DNA from: JBLMYQ01 sp050258375
GTDB taxonomy: Bacteria; Bacillota; Clostridia; Acetivibrionales; UBA4821
Direction: 5' to 3'
Length of the DNA stretch: 44,859 nucleotides
Assembly: GCA_050258375.1 (NCBI GenBank)
Contig: JBLMYQ010000064.1
Location: 1 to 44,859, forward strand
Shown in pieces: positions 1-8,015 of this stretch. The notes under the pieces were generated by a model that was not told where the DNA came from, did not search any database, and was given only the letters and a program-made list of their open reading frames with translations. Every line of letters begins with the position of its first letter. The first letter of the stretch is position 1. Both the position numbers and the translations under genes were made by a program.

Positions 1-262
1 AACGGATAAGCTTAGAGATTCTATTCTGAAGGTGCAAACTGAAGCGTGAAACTTTGCACGATGCAAAGTTTAATGTCCTTGAGCATGGATGCGAATCAGG
101 ACATGGTAGTGAGAAGTCAAGGCAAGGAATTAGAATCTCTTGCTTAGTAGTGAGGATGCAAGAGGAAAGGATTGCAAAAGGAAAACCTGTTTTCCTTTTG
201 AGATATAGCTTTAGAGCGACCTATGCTACTTTTCACCGATGAAAATCGGCACGAAGTTTTTT
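1..262 (+). ncRNA. Candidate structured non-coding RNA, left part possibly outside window
   Basis: No convincing gene lies here, but the stretch is full of exact complementary arms. A long-range 9-bp helix pairs 14-22 with 132-140. It encloses hairpins 49-58/62-71 (10 bp, 3-nt loop) and 73-79/98-104. Downstream are 176-185/190-199 (10 bp, 4-nt loop) and 236-240/245-249, a 5-bp stem with a GAAA tetraloop, followed by a T-run near 257-262. Two arms have alternative partners: 32-38 can pair with 53-59, and 137-143 with 158-164. That suggests a pseudoknot or a conformational switch. The family is not recognised; the raiA-type RNAs of Clostridia are one thing to test against. The strand is inferred from the T-run and GAAA loop. 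The 62-codon open frame at 54-242 has no ribosome site and is best explained by the RNA. Confidence 0.5.
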
Positions 263-332
263 AAAAAAATATTCCCAGTGAGCTTAGAAGCGGACATTAT
301 CAAAAGATAAATACACAAAAAATACTAAGCCA

Positions 333-360
333 TTGAAAAAAATGGGAAATATGATATAAT
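333..360 (+). promoter_or_regulatory. Sigma-A type promoter for the broken gene at 511
   Basis: TTGAAA at 333-338 and a perfect TATAAT at 355-360 are separated by 16 bp. They lie about 150 bp before the ATG at 511, leaving a leader that I cannot assign. Confidence 0.5.
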
Positions 361-510
361 AATTAGATATTACAAAATTTAATACTTATTATCCAAGCAA
401 TAATAATTGCAGGAAATGTACAACAAATATTAAGCAAAGTAAGTAATATATTGTGCTTTAGGACGTAACAGGCAAAGTCAAATTGCCTAAAAAGAAAAGG
501 AGGAATTGTG

Positions 511-1226
511 ATGAAAAAGGTTGTTAAATGGATGGGTGTACTAATTTTGGTTGCTGCTGTTTTTACTGCAATATATGTAATGATTCCAGAGAATAAAGGA
601 ACTGTTGTTGCACCTATACAAGAAGCTCCGATTGCGGTAAATGAATTCGGCATACAAAAGGAGTTGACACAAAAAGACATTCAAAGGCTTCAGGGTTATC
701 CTATCAATGAAGAATACAAGGAAGGATTAGAGAACTACCCCTATATTGCGAAGGCCGAATATGGGACTTTTGGCAGATTCAATAATGCCTATCACAGGAA
801 TTATTAAAGACCATGTATACCTTTCAAAATGGCATTTCGGCAGTAGAGGATGTAGATATTAGATATCTGGTGCATTATGGTGAGCATACAAAAGATGTTG
901 CGAGTATTTTAGAAAAGAATCCTCATAATAATGCATTGGTGGTGCAGGATATTGCAGAGGTAATAAACGATCCGCTAAAAGCAAAAACATATTTATTATC
1001 TTCTGACAAGGCTATTTGCCAAACTTCACCAATCTACACAGTCATAAGAGCAAAATGTATCTTTTGTAAAAATGAAGAAGGCGGATTGGCTGTAAAAGAT
1101 GCTAAATGGTATTGGCAGGATGTTGAGTTCTTAACGCTATCAACTCTTGAACATGATAATACTACAAGGAGGATATGGGTGAATATCAAAACACTCAATA
1201 ATCCGCAGCCGTATACTTTTAACTAA
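511..1226 (+). pseudogene. Membrane-anchored protein gene split by two frameshifts
   Basis: The first segment (511-~780) starts at ATG 511 behind a strong AAGGAGG site and encodes a short basic start, one membrane segment (about residues 8-26) and an extracytoplasmic region, then stops at 807. A second frame (782 to about 835) continues with plausible protein, reading IMPITGIIKDHVYLSKWHFG. A third frame, from about 836 to 1226, carries the rest, beginning around AVEDVDIRYLVHYGE. Joined, they give one protein of about 235 residues with a single N-terminal anchor. Both shifts go in the same direction and lie within ~60 bp. The family is not recognised. It could be a real pseudogene or two assembly/sequencing errors. 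A promoter (333-360) and a terminator (1234-1266) bracket the whole span, which supports one ancestral gene. Confidence 0.65.
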
Positions 1227-1233
1227 TATTTTT

Positions 1234-1267
1234 AAACTGCCACTATTTTGGTGGCAGTTTTTCTTTT
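1234..1267 (+). terminator. Intrinsic terminator after the broken gene
   Basis: A perfect 10-bp stem (AAACTGCCAC / GTGGCAGTTT) with a 7-nt loop is followed by a T-rich tract, directly after the stop codon at 1226. Confidence 0.85.
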
Positions 1268-1329
1268 CTAATCTTATGATTTCTTTGTTTTATCTTATTT
1301 CATATTTCAATTGGGTAATTAGGTATTAA

Positions 1330-1359
1330 TTGACAATAATAATGGATTTTATATATAAT
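1330..1359 (+). promoter_or_regulatory. Promoter for the small membrane protein at 1403
   Basis: Perfect TTGACA (1330-1335) and perfect TATAAT (1354-1359) with an 18-bp spacer, 43 bp before the ATG at 1403. Confidence 0.65.
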
Positions 1360-1402
1360 TATATGAAAAAGAAAATTTATAATTAAGAGAGGAATAATTA
1401 CT

Positions 1403-1834
1403 ATGAAGAGCTCAATACAAAAGATACTTTTATTATCTATATTTATGCTTGCTATTTTATTTTCGATTACTTTTGTTTATGCAGAAACAGTAAAATCTAG
1501 TTCGGTGGTAGTTGGTGATAATAACCAAGCATTAAATATGCAAGCAATAAACACGAAAACAAATATAGCCATCCAATCTTGGGTTGGGAAGACATGGATT
1601 TTAATTAGAGATATGGCACAATTAATGTCTGCAGTAACTATTTTAGGACCAATTATTATATTAATAGTATTTATAGTAAAATGGATTAGAAAAGGTCCAA
1701 ATAAGAAAGAATGGTTTAAGAAAAAGTTTTTAAAATACCTTATTGGAGCCATAGCATTTTTTATAGTAGGTTATATAATTTGGTATGTTTTTCAATATCT
1801 TATTCCAATAATGTATTTAAATTTTGTGAAATAG
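1403..1834 (+). CDS. Small secreted/membrane protein of unknown function
   Basis: The product is 143 residues. Residues 1-27 look like a signal peptide ending near VYA-ET. A short polar region follows, then two membrane segments (about 74-92 and 112-135) separated by a strongly basic linker (RKGPNKKEWFKKK). The signal-plus-two-helices layout resembles VirB2/TrbC-type pilins, but no diagnostic motif is seen and no secretion genes are nearby, so this is only a structural analogy. The ATG has a GAGAGGAAT site and a near-consensus promoter 43 bp upstream, so it is probably expressed as a single gene. It sits alone between a terminator and the infC leader. Confidence 0.6.
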   Translation: MKSSIQKILLLSIFMLAILFSITFVYAETVKSSSVVVGDNNQALNMQAINTKTNIAIQSWVGKTWILIRDMAQLMSAVTILGPIIILIVFIVKWIRKGPNKKEWFKKKFLKYLIGAIAFFIVGYIIWYVFQYLIPIMYLNFVK

Positions 1835-1876
1835 ATGGTATTATAATTTAGGTATAGGTTAAGTTGTAAAAAGCAC

Positions 1877-1905
1877 TTGACGACTTTGATTTTCCATGTT
1901 ACAAT
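1877..1905 (+). promoter_or_regulatory. Promoter of the infC-rpmI-rplT operon
   Basis: TTGACG (1877-1882), 17-bp spacer, TACAAT (1900-1905). It lies ~170 bp before the infC start, leaving room for the leader. Confidence 0.7.
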
Positions 1906-1911
1906 ATCATC

Positions 1912-2060
1912 TGTAAATCAAGCAGAAGTCATCCACTTCTCACCTCAACACCTATGGAAGAGGTCAATAGTGCTTATAATAAGCTGTTATTGGTGTTTTG
2001 TGGATTGGCATTGCTCAATTCACTTTTTATTTTTATTTTTAAGTGAGGTGTTTTTTTATA
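1912..2060 (+). promoter_or_regulatory. L20-type leader of the infC operon
   Basis: About 150 nt of untranslated leader separates the promoter from infC. It contains the GAAG...CTTCTCACC hairpin region (about 1926-1946) and a GGTCAATAGTGC segment near 1961-1972. Both are typical of the ribosomal-protein L20 autoregulatory leaders upstream of infC-rpmI-rplT in Firmicutes. An AGTGAATTG/CAATTCACT-like AT-rich section near 2014-2046 ends in T-runs and may be the attenuator. The family is assigned by position and partial sequence resemblance, not by a covariance search. Confidence 0.55.
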
Positions 2061-2075
2061 AAAGAGGAATTGCAA

Positions 2076-2564
2076 ATTAATGAGGAGATTAGGGATAAGG
2101 AAATTCGATTAATTGATGCAGATGGTTCGATGCTTGGAGTTGTGCCTACTAAGGATGCAATGAAAGAGGCTGCAGCAAAGAATCTTGACTTGGTCAAAAT
2201 TGCACCGCAGGGGAATCCTCCGGTTTGCAAAATAATGGATTATGGAAAGTACAAGTTTGAGTTGGCAAAGAAAGAAAAGGAAGCAAGGAAAAAACAGAAG
2301 ATTGTTGATATTAAGGAAGTCAGAGTTTCTCCAGTGATAGAAGACCATGATTTTGATTTCAAATCTAAAAATGCACTTAGGTTTTTACAGGATGGGGATA
2401 AAGTGAAAATAACCGTTAGATTTCGTGGGAGGGAACTTAATCACACGAAGCTAGGGGAACAAATATTAGAAAAGTTTGCTGATGTTCTCAAAGACATTGG
2501 AGTTGTTGAAAAGAAACCCAAACTTGAAGGTAGAAATATGATAATGATTGTTGCACCGAAATAA
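2076..2564 (+). CDS. infC: Translation initiation factor IF-3, likely ATT start
   Basis: IF-3 binds the 30S subunit, prevents premature 50S joining and checks the start codon. The N-terminal domain (about residues 1-68, INEEIRDKEIRLID...) and the C-terminal domain (about 80-162, with the conserved VRFRGRELNH stretch) are both complete. The open frame extends back to a GTG at 2043, but that would put leader sequence into the protein. The best start is ATT at 2076. It sits 7 nt after AGAGGA (2063-2068), and the encoded INEEIRDKEIRLID aligns with the usual beginning of IF-3. A non-standard start codon in infC is known from E. coli (AUU), where it lets IF-3 repress its own translation. In-frame TTG 2070 is only 1 nt from the ribosome site. 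First gene of infC-rpmI-rplT. Confidence 0.93.
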   Translation: MNEEIRDKEIRLIDADGSMLGVVPTKDAMKEAAAKNLDLVKIAPQGNPPVCKIMDYGKYKFELAKKEKEARKKQKIVDIKEVRVSPVIEDHDFDFKSKNALRFLQDGDKVKITVRFRGRELNHTKLGEQILEKFADVLKDIGVVEKKPKLEGRNMIMIVAPK

Positions 2565-2584
2565 GAGAAGGGAGATAAAAGGTT

Positions 2585-2782
2585 ATGCCTAAGATTAAGA
2601 CACATAGAGCGACTGCAAAAAGGTTTTCTTTGACTGGAACCGGTAAGGTGAAAAGAGGAAAAGCCGGTAAAAGGCATTTGCTTACAAGTAAGACTACAAA
2701 GAGAAAAAGAAGTTTGAGACAGGCAGGTTATGCAGATTCAACAAATGTTGCAACTATTAAGCAAATGCTGCCATACGCTTAG
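2585..2782 (+). CDS. rpmI: Ribosomal protein bL35
   Basis: The product is 65 residues, very basic, beginning MPKIKTHRATAKRF, the signature of bL35, and full length for the family. It follows infC by 20 bp with an AAGGGAG ribosome site and precedes rplT by 27 bp. This is the conserved infC-rpmI-rplT arrangement. It is a 50S subunit component and is probably controlled together with rplT through the leader before infC. Confidence 0.97.
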   Translation: MPKIKTHRATAKRFSLTGTGKVKRGKAGKRHLLTSKTTKRKRSLRQAGYADSTNVATIKQMLPYA

Positions 2783-2809
2783 AATATAGAAAGTTTAGGA
2801 GGAAATGAA

Positions 2810-3163
2810 ATGGCAAGAGTTAAAGGCGCGATGAGAACACGCGCAAGACATAAAAGAGTTCTTAAATCCGCAAAGGGTTATTTTGGAGCAAAGAGTAAAT
2901 TATTCAGAACTGCCAAGCAGGCTGTTATGAAATCTTTAAATTATGCTTATGTTGGTAGAAAATTAAAGAAAAGAGATTTCAGAAAGCTGTGGATTACTAG
3001 AATTAATGCTGCTGCAAGAATGAATGATATATCATACAGCAAGCTTATGGATGGACTTAAAAAGGCTGGCATTCAGATAAACAGAAAAATGCTTTCAGAG
3101 ATGGCAATACATGATGCAGAGGGTTTTGGCAAGCTTGTTTCAATGGCTAAGTCAAAGCTGTAA
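2810..3163 (+). CDS. rplT: Ribosomal protein bL20
   Basis: The product is 117 residues, a normal length for bL20. The sequence opens with MARVKGAMRTRARHKRVLK and keeps the conserved KGYFGAKS and RDFRKLWITRINAA segments. It is needed for early 50S assembly. In Firmicutes bL20 also represses this operon by binding the leader upstream of infC, which fits the long untranslated leader seen here. ATG with a strong GGAGGAA site. Confidence 0.97.
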   Translation: MARVKGAMRTRARHKRVLKSAKGYFGAKSKLFRTAKQAVMKSLNYAYVGRKLKKRDFRKLWITRINAAARMNDISYSKLMDGLKKAGIQINRKMLSEMAIHDAEGFGKLVSMAKSKL

Positions 3164-3195
3164 TTTCTTAAAGGTTTTTCATTTAGGCTTAAAGA

Positions 3196-3227
3196 TGGGG
3201 CTTGATTATTCAAGCTCCATTAATTTT
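3196..3227 (+). terminator. Weak hairpin after rplT
   Basis: GGGGCTTG / CAAGCTCC form an 8-bp stem (one G-U) with a 6-nt loop, followed by a mixed T-rich stretch that also leads into the ribosome site of the next gene. It could be a partial terminator at the end of the ribosomal operon. Confidence 0.4.
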
Positions 3228-3241
3228 GAGGTGATGCGGAT

Positions 3242-4051
3242 TTGATTTATACCATTACGAGTAAAGATAACAAACTTGTGAAAATGATAAAGTCACTGAA
3301 TCAAAAGAAATATAGAGAGAGTGAAGGAAAATACTTCATTGAAGGTATAAAAATAGTTTCTGAAGCAATTAAGCAAAACATTTCTATGGAAGAAACATTT
3401 GTGTGCCCGGAAATCCTTAATAAGGTAAGAGGTGGAAAAGAGCTTTGTGAGAGCCTTATAGAAGCTAACTTGAGCATTAATTATATTCCTGAAAATATCT
3501 TTAATGAAATTTGTTCTACCGAAACACCTCAAGGTGTACTGGCTGTTATTTCTAAGCCTGAGAATAATTTAAACAACTTAGCTTTTGATAGAAATGGTTT
3601 CTATATTGTGCTTGATAAAGTTCAGGACCCGGGCAACCTGGGAACCATAATCCGAACTGCTGATGCAGCAGGCGTAGACGGTATGATTTTGTCTGAAGGC
3701 TGTACCGATGTATATAATCCTAAGACACTAAGGTCTACAATGGGGTCGGTATTCAGGGTCAATATTTATGAAAATATTAATTTGGAAAATGCACTTCAAA
3801 AAATGAAGGAAAATGGTATTAAAATACTTGCTTCAAGTATTAATGCGCAAAAGTATTATTTTGATGAGGATTTTGGAAATGGCACTGCTTTAGTAATTGG
3901 CAGTGAGGCGCATGGAATAAGCCTTACGGTACAAAATCTTGCGGATTCTTTAATAAAAATTCCTATGAATGAACAGATTGATTCACTTAATGCTTCGGTT
4001 GCCGCTGGAATATTAATATATGAAAAATATAGAAGAAGCTTGAAAGCCTAA
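3242..4051 (+). CDS. TrmH/SpoU-family RNA 2'-O-methyltransferase
   Basis: The product is 269 residues. The N-terminal part (1-95) resembles the SpoU substrate-binding domain. The C-terminal SPOUT domain (about 105-265) shows the family motifs: LDKVQDPGNLGTIIRTADAAG (motif 1), VIGSEAHGIS (motif 2) and IPMNEQIDSLNASVAAGILIYE (motif 3), which form the trefoil-knot AdoMet site. These enzymes methylate ribose in rRNA or tRNA; the exact target is not evident. TTG at 3242 is chosen because GAGGTGA lies 7 nt upstream. Genes of this type often follow rplT in Firmicutes. The 3' end overlaps the convergent deacetylase gene by 4 bp. Confidence 0.9.
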   Translation: MIYTITSKDNKLVKMIKSLNQKKYRESEGKYFIEGIKIVSEAIKQNISMEETFVCPEILNKVRGGKELCESLIEANLSINYIPENIFNEICSTETPQGVLAVISKPENNLNNLAFDRNGFYIVLDKVQDPGNLGTIIRTADAAGVDGMILSEGCTDVYNPKTLRSTMGSVFRVNIYENINLENALQKMKENGIKILASSINAQKYYFDEDFGNGTALVIGSEAHGISLTVQNLADSLIKIPMNEQIDSLNASVAAGILIYEKYRRSLKA

Positions 4052-4998
4052 TAATTTATTTTTCCTGACTTCCCATAAACTGATTCATTAACAGTTGTTT
4101 CTTGGCTGGAATGTATTACTTTCCTTTTTAAACGCATTGAGGGTGAAGTTTCATCAAGGGTTTTAAATATATATCCCTTTTCCTTAAACCATTCAATTAC
4201 TTCAGGAAGAGCCTCTAAGGAGGCCTTTCTTTTTGAATTATCATGCATAAGAATGATTACTGTTTTTAATCCTCTGGATTCATGCTTGATATTATAAATA
4301 ACCTGATTTTTGGTTATTCCATGCGGGTCTGTATCTGCGGCAGAAACATTCCAGTCAAAAATGCTGCAGCCTAGCTCTGAAAGTACATTTTCAAGCTCAA
4401 TGTCATGCATCTTTGTAGAACCGCCTGGAGCACGAAAAATTTTTGATTTCTTTCCGGTTATTGAGTAAATAACATCTTCTGCTGCGACAATTTCTTCTTT
4501 GAATTTTTCAGAGGTTTGATAGAGTGTGGAATAATTATGAGAATAGCTGTGATTACCTATGGCATGTCCGTTTAAATCAATCTGTCTAACCAAATCCGGG
4601 TATATTTTCATTTTACTTCCAATCATAAAAAAAGTGGCTTTAACTCCACTTTTATCTAGTGTTTCAATATATTCCGGTGTAGAATACGGGTCCGGGCCAT
4701 CATCGATTGTAATATACACTACCTTTGATGAATTTTTATCAGCAGCCCCTGAGCCCGAAGGTTTAACAAGCGATTGCAAAGAAATATCCGGCTCTGAATC
4801 ACTGTCGTATATTTTACCGTAAACGCTTTGAGTAACCGTATCAGGTCTTGTATTTTGGACAGCACTGTTACCATGATCGTTAAACCGCATCAGCCTGTTT
4901 TGAGTATAGGTATTGTATGTTGAGCTGTAAACAAATAATGAAAAAACCAAAAAGACGAACAATATTACGATAATTATAGTAAGATATTTATTTGGCAA
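4048..4998 (-). CDS. Membrane-anchored polysaccharide deacetylase (NodB domain)
   Basis: The product is 316 residues. Residues 5-24 form one N-terminal membrane anchor, followed by a low-complexity linker and a NodB homology domain (about 93-280). Catalytic motifs are intact: TIDDGPD with the DD pair at 99-100, the zinc-binding H150/H154 in GNHSYSH, RAPGG at 189-193 and LMHD with H252. Such enzymes remove N-acetyl groups from peptidoglycan or other cell-surface polysaccharides outside the membrane. The start codon is TTG with GGGAG about 10 nt upstream. Convergent with the methyltransferase gene. It may be co-transcribed with the DUF4364 gene, which ends 38 bp upstream. The substrate is not determined by sequence. 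Confidence 0.92.
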   Translation of the reverse strand: MPNKYLTIIIVILFVFLVFSLFVYSSTYNTYTQNRLMRFNDHGNSAVQNTRPDTVTQSVYGKIYDSDSEPDISLQSLVKPSGSGAADKNSSKVVYITIDDGPDPYSTPEYIETLDKSGVKATFFMIGSKMKIYPDLVRQIDLNGHAIGNHSYSHNYSTLYQTSEKFKEEIVAAEDVIYSITGKKSKIFRAPGGSTKMHDIELENVLSELGCSIFDWNVSAADTDPHGITKNQVIYNIKHESRGLKTVIILMHDNSKRKASLEALPEVIEWFKEKGYIFKTLDETSPSMRLKRKVIHSSQETTVNESVYGKSGKINY

Positions 4999-5035
4999 CC
5001 TTAAACAGCTCCCTTCTTCTATACTTAAAGCTGAA

Positions 5036-5569
5036 CTATTTTTCCTGAATTAAAAGATTAACGATTTCTGAGTATATTTGTTGAGAATTCTTTTCCCAAT
5101 TTCTACACATTACTTTTGCCTGTTCTTTCGTACCGGCATATAAATTGAGCTCTACAAGGCAGGTTGAGCCTTCGGTAATACGGCAAAAAACGGTATATTC
5201 GTCTTCATTAATGGGTATATAATCCGCAGAAACCTGTATTTCTGTTCTTAGAGTAGTAATATTTTCTTCTATGGCAGTATCTATTTGCTTTCTCGTGCTT
5301 GCACGTATCATAGTCTTAAAATAGCTTAGTGCCTCTTTTCCGGATTCGGTAATCTTATATAATCTTTGGTTAGATTCTATACGGCATTTAAGATAATTGT
5401 CATTTATTAATTGAGAAATATATTCCTGAAGGAGAAAATAATTAATCTCATTAATTTTAACCAATAGCTTCAAGATTTGAGAATTTGTAAGCTCAAAATT
5501 TACTTTTTCAATTAAATACAGTATTATAAGCTTATTTTCAGCAACCTGTTCATTTAAATCTAATTGCAT
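5036..5569 (-). CDS. DUF4364 family protein, winged-helix-like
   Basis: The product is 177 residues, beginning MQLDLNEQVAENKLIILYLI. The N-terminal ~80 residues look like a winged-helix fold (helices plus a NDNYLKCRIESNQRLYKITESG wing-like stretch). The C-terminal half is a β-rich domain with the pattern of DUF4364. Function is unknown; a transcriptional regulator is plausible. The start is the ATG at 5569 because it has GGAGGGAA just upstream; a longer frame to 5614 adds a segment without a ribosome site. It reads toward the deacetylase gene with a 37-bp gap. Confidence 0.8.
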   Translation of the reverse strand: MQLDLNEQVAENKLIILYLIEKVNFELTNSQILKLLVKINEINYFLLQEYISQLINDNYLKCRIESNQRLYKITESGKEALSYFKTMIRASTRKQIDTAIEENITTLRTEIQVSADYIPINEDEYTVFCRITEGSTCLVELNLYAGTKEQAKVMCRNWEKNSQQIYSEIVNLLIQEK

Positions 5570-5631
5570 TTTTCCCTCCGGCACTATTAGACTTGCAATT
5601 AAATTATACCACATTTGACAGATAGCAAAAT

Positions 5632-5667
5632 AAAAAATATGTCTTTATGTAAAGACATATTTTTTAT
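5632..5667. terminator. Symmetric hairpin, probable terminator for the YhcN-like gene
   Basis: TATGTCTTTA (5638-5647) pairs exactly with TAAAGACATA (5650-5659), and the flanking A-run and T-run extend the helix. It can work on either strand. It lies downstream of the minus-strand gene at 5678-6205 and upstream of the DUF4364 gene. Confidence 0.75.
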
Positions 5668-5677
5668 TTTACTAAAT

Positions 5678-6205
5678 TTACCTGGTGACAGGGGCAAGCT
5701 CATTAACTATTTTCTTTAATTCACTATTAATATAATTTGCATTAGTGCTTTTAAACAGATTGTTGATTCTTGGTATTGCATCCATTGAGTCTGTTACTGT
5801 ACAGGATTTAATGGATTTATCCATTGCTCTTATTTTGTTTGCTATCATTTTTTTCTCAGCATTTACATTCTTAACGTCTTTGGAAAATTTACATCCTATA
5901 ACACATGAATTTCCAGCAACCACTGTTGAGCAATCCTTTACACCTTTAATTTTAAGACACTGATTATTGATTTTCTGTGCTCTTTTTTGAGCTTCAGTCA
6001 AAACAGGCTTGGTAATCCGAGCCGGTGCTGGTGTCTTGGTAGCTATTGGGTTGGGAATATTTGGTGCACCAGGCACCACCTGGCTCTGCGGAGTAACCTT
6101 GGGCGCATTAGGGGGAGCAGTTGTTACGCCTGATGCAAAAGCTATTACAACAAGGAGCAGGATGCTTAATGTGGTTATAATTATTGCTTGACTTCTATTT
6201 CTCAT
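5678..6205 (-). CDS. YhcN/YlaJ-like secreted sporulation protein
   Basis: The product is 175 residues. Residues 1-26 form an uncleaved anchor or signal peptide with no clear lipobox Cys. A Pro/Ala/Thr-rich linker (about 28-70) follows, then a compact domain with the A-x-K-I...I-K-G-V-K-D...V-V-A-G-N pattern of the YhcN/YlaJ family, which in Bacillus are forespore or spore-membrane lipoproteins. Extra cysteines (four within the domain) are unusual and could form disulfides. ATG preceded by GGAGGTG. It is monocistronic, with a hairpin terminator downstream. The family assignment rests on pattern and should be treated as moderate. Confidence 0.65.
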   Translation of the reverse strand: MRNRSQAIIITTLSILLLVVIAFASGVTTAPPNAPKVTPQSQVVPGAPNIPNPIATKTPAPARITKPVLTEAQKRAQKINNQCLKIKGVKDCSTVVAGNSCVIGCKFSKDVKNVNAEKKMIANKIRAMDKSIKSCTVTDSMDAIPRINNLFKSTNANYINSELKKIVNELAPVTR

Positions 6206-6309
6206 TTTTTCACCTCCGATATTATTTTTTTCTTTTTTCGCAAAATTATTACAAATTTTACTTCCATATAAGTCATTATTTTTAGATAAAAAAGATAATG
6301 CTTAACTTA

Positions 6310-6338
6310 TTGTAATAAATGAATAAATTTAGTATACT
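6310..6338 (+). promoter_or_regulatory. Promoter of the HD-GYP regulator
   Basis: TTGTAA (6310-6315), 17-bp spacer, TATACT (6333-6338), about 80 bp before the chosen start at 6421. Confidence 0.5.
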
Positions 6339-6420
6339 TTTAATGTAGTATTTGTTCTTTTTTGAAATACTAGCACCAATTGGAAACATTTCTCAGCCAA
6401 TTTCTTTAGAGGTGAATCTC

Positions 6421-8004
6421 ATGATAAATGAAAATTGTACTATCGTTAAAGAAGATTATTTAGTACTTATTGTAGATGACCAGCCGGAAGTTTTAGAAAG
6501 TGCAAGAATGCTTCTGGAATTGGAAGGATATACTGTCATTTGTGCTCAAAATGGAGAGGAAGCAATTGAAGCTATTAAAAATAAAGCTGTGGACCTTATG
6601 CTCCTTGACTATTTTATGCCGGGAATGACGGGGGAGGATGTTGTTAAGAAAGTCAGAGAATTTAACCAGGATGTTATTATAGTTCTTCAGACAGGATATG
6701 CCGGAGAAAAGCCGCCGCTTGAGATGTTAAGGCTTTTAAATATCCAAGGCTATCACGATAAAACAGAGGGACCTGAAAAGCTTCTCTTGTGGGTAGCATC
6801 AGGGCTTAGAGCGTGTGCACAGATAAGATTAAACAAACATTTAAAGGAAGGTATGAGCAATATACTTGATTCTATCCCTTGCATATTCAAGTTTAGAGCG
6901 CAGAATGAACTGCTGAGCGATATACTGGTTTTTCTTAAGCAATTGGTAAATGTTGAAAATGGATTTGTTGTAATCGAGAATGAAAGAGTACAAGAAGCTC
7001 AGAGTGTAGGTAGTGGTAAATTTAAGGATTTATCATATGAAGAGATAATTAAAAACTCTGAAATTGTAGAAAAAGTTAATAAAGCGGGAGAAGATGCCTT
7101 TATAGATAAAGAGGAGGGGCTTATAATTCTGCCTATAATATATGATTCAATACGATTGGGCTATATGTATCTGGAAGATTGCAATTTAGAGAAAGAAGAT
7201 GCTGACCTTGTAAAAATTTACTTGAATCAGGTTACAGAAGCTATTATAAATATAAAATTGCATGATGAGGTTGTTGATTCGAACCAAAGATTAAAAGATT
7301 CATATTATAATCTAAAGAAGAATAATTATGAGCTTATTGAATCTTTTACTAAAGCGGTTGATGCAAAAGATACTTATACGGCAGGCCATTCAACCAGAGT
7401 TTCAATTTATGCAAGAATTATTGGCAGAAAGCTTAATATGAAGAATGCTGAGCTTACTAAGCTAAAAGTTGCAGCTTTGTTTCACGATATAGGCAAGATT
7501 GGAATCCCTGATGGTGTCTTGCTTAAGGAAGGAAGATTAACAGACGAAGAGTTTAAAGTTATTAAAACACATCCTGAGATAGGCAGCAGGATATTAAATC
7601 CGGTTACAATGCTTGCGGATATTATACCGGCAGTTAAGCATCACCATGAGAAATATAACGGTAAGGGATATCCGAGCGGTCTTGCCGGAGAGGAGATACC
7701 CTTGCATGCAAGAATCCTTGCGATTGCAGATGCTTTTGATGCAATGACATCAGATCGTTCTTATCAAAAGAAGAAGACTTTTGAAGAAGCATTGGAAGAG
7801 CTTGAACGCTGTGCGGGATTTCATTTTGATGCTGAGCTTACAGATGTTTTTGTAGGACAGTTCAGAAAAAACATGAAATTTTATACAAGATTAATAGCTT
7901 TCTGGGATAGAATCCATCATTTTGATAAAATAAAACAATACAAAGACTCATATCTGTTAACTGAAGACACAGAGGAGCTTAAAAAGGCATCTGAAACTGC
8001 CTAG
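6421..8004 (+). CDS. Response regulator with HD-GYP phosphodiesterase output
   Basis: The product is 527 residues. A receiver domain (about 12-135) has acidic pair D19-D20, phospho-acceptor D63 in LLDYFMPG, a conserved T in LQTGY and a Lys in YHDKTEG. A central GAF-like region and a coiled-coil (to about 320) follow. The HD-GYP domain (about 325-490) contains AGHSTRVS, LFHDIGKIGIPD, the HHEKYNGKGYP (GYP) motif and ADAFDAMTSDR. HD-GYP proteins with these residues hydrolyse cyclic di-GMP. The start is ATG 6421, which has AGAGGTGA at the right distance; the open frame reaches back to 6352 with no ribosome site. No partner kinase is adjacent. The stop codon TAG at 8002-8004 lies in the target duplication of the downstream MITE. 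Confidence 0.93.
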   Translation: MINENCTIVKEDYLVLIVDDQPEVLESARMLLELEGYTVICAQNGEEAIEAIKNKAVDLMLLDYFMPGMTGEDVVKKVREFNQDVIIVLQTGYAGEKPPLEMLRLLNIQGYHDKTEGPEKLLLWVASGLRACAQIRLNKHLKEGMSNILDSIPCIFKFRAQNELLSDILVFLKQLVNVENGFVVIENERVQEAQSVGSGKFKDLSYEEIIKNSEIVEKVNKAGEDAFIDKEEGLIILPIIYDSIRLGYMYLEDCNLEKEDADLVKIYLNQVTEAIINIKLHDEVVDSNQRLKDSYYNLKKNNYELIESFTKAVDAKDTYTAGHSTRVSIYARIIGRKLNMKNAELTKLKVAALFHDIGKIGIPDGVLLKEGRLTDEEFKVIKTHPEIGSRILNPVTMLADIIPAVKHHHEKYNGKGYPSGLAGEEIPLHARILAIADAFDAMTSDRSYQKKKTFEEALEELERCAGFHFDAELTDVFVGQFRKNMKFYTRLIAFWDRIHHFDKIKQYKDSYLLTEDTEELKKASETA

Positions 8005-8015
8005 ATGAATAAACA

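Noticed and set aside
54..242. 62-codon open frame at the left edge
   Set aside because: No ribosome site, and the DNA is explained by nested exact stems; the translation has no recognisable protein features.
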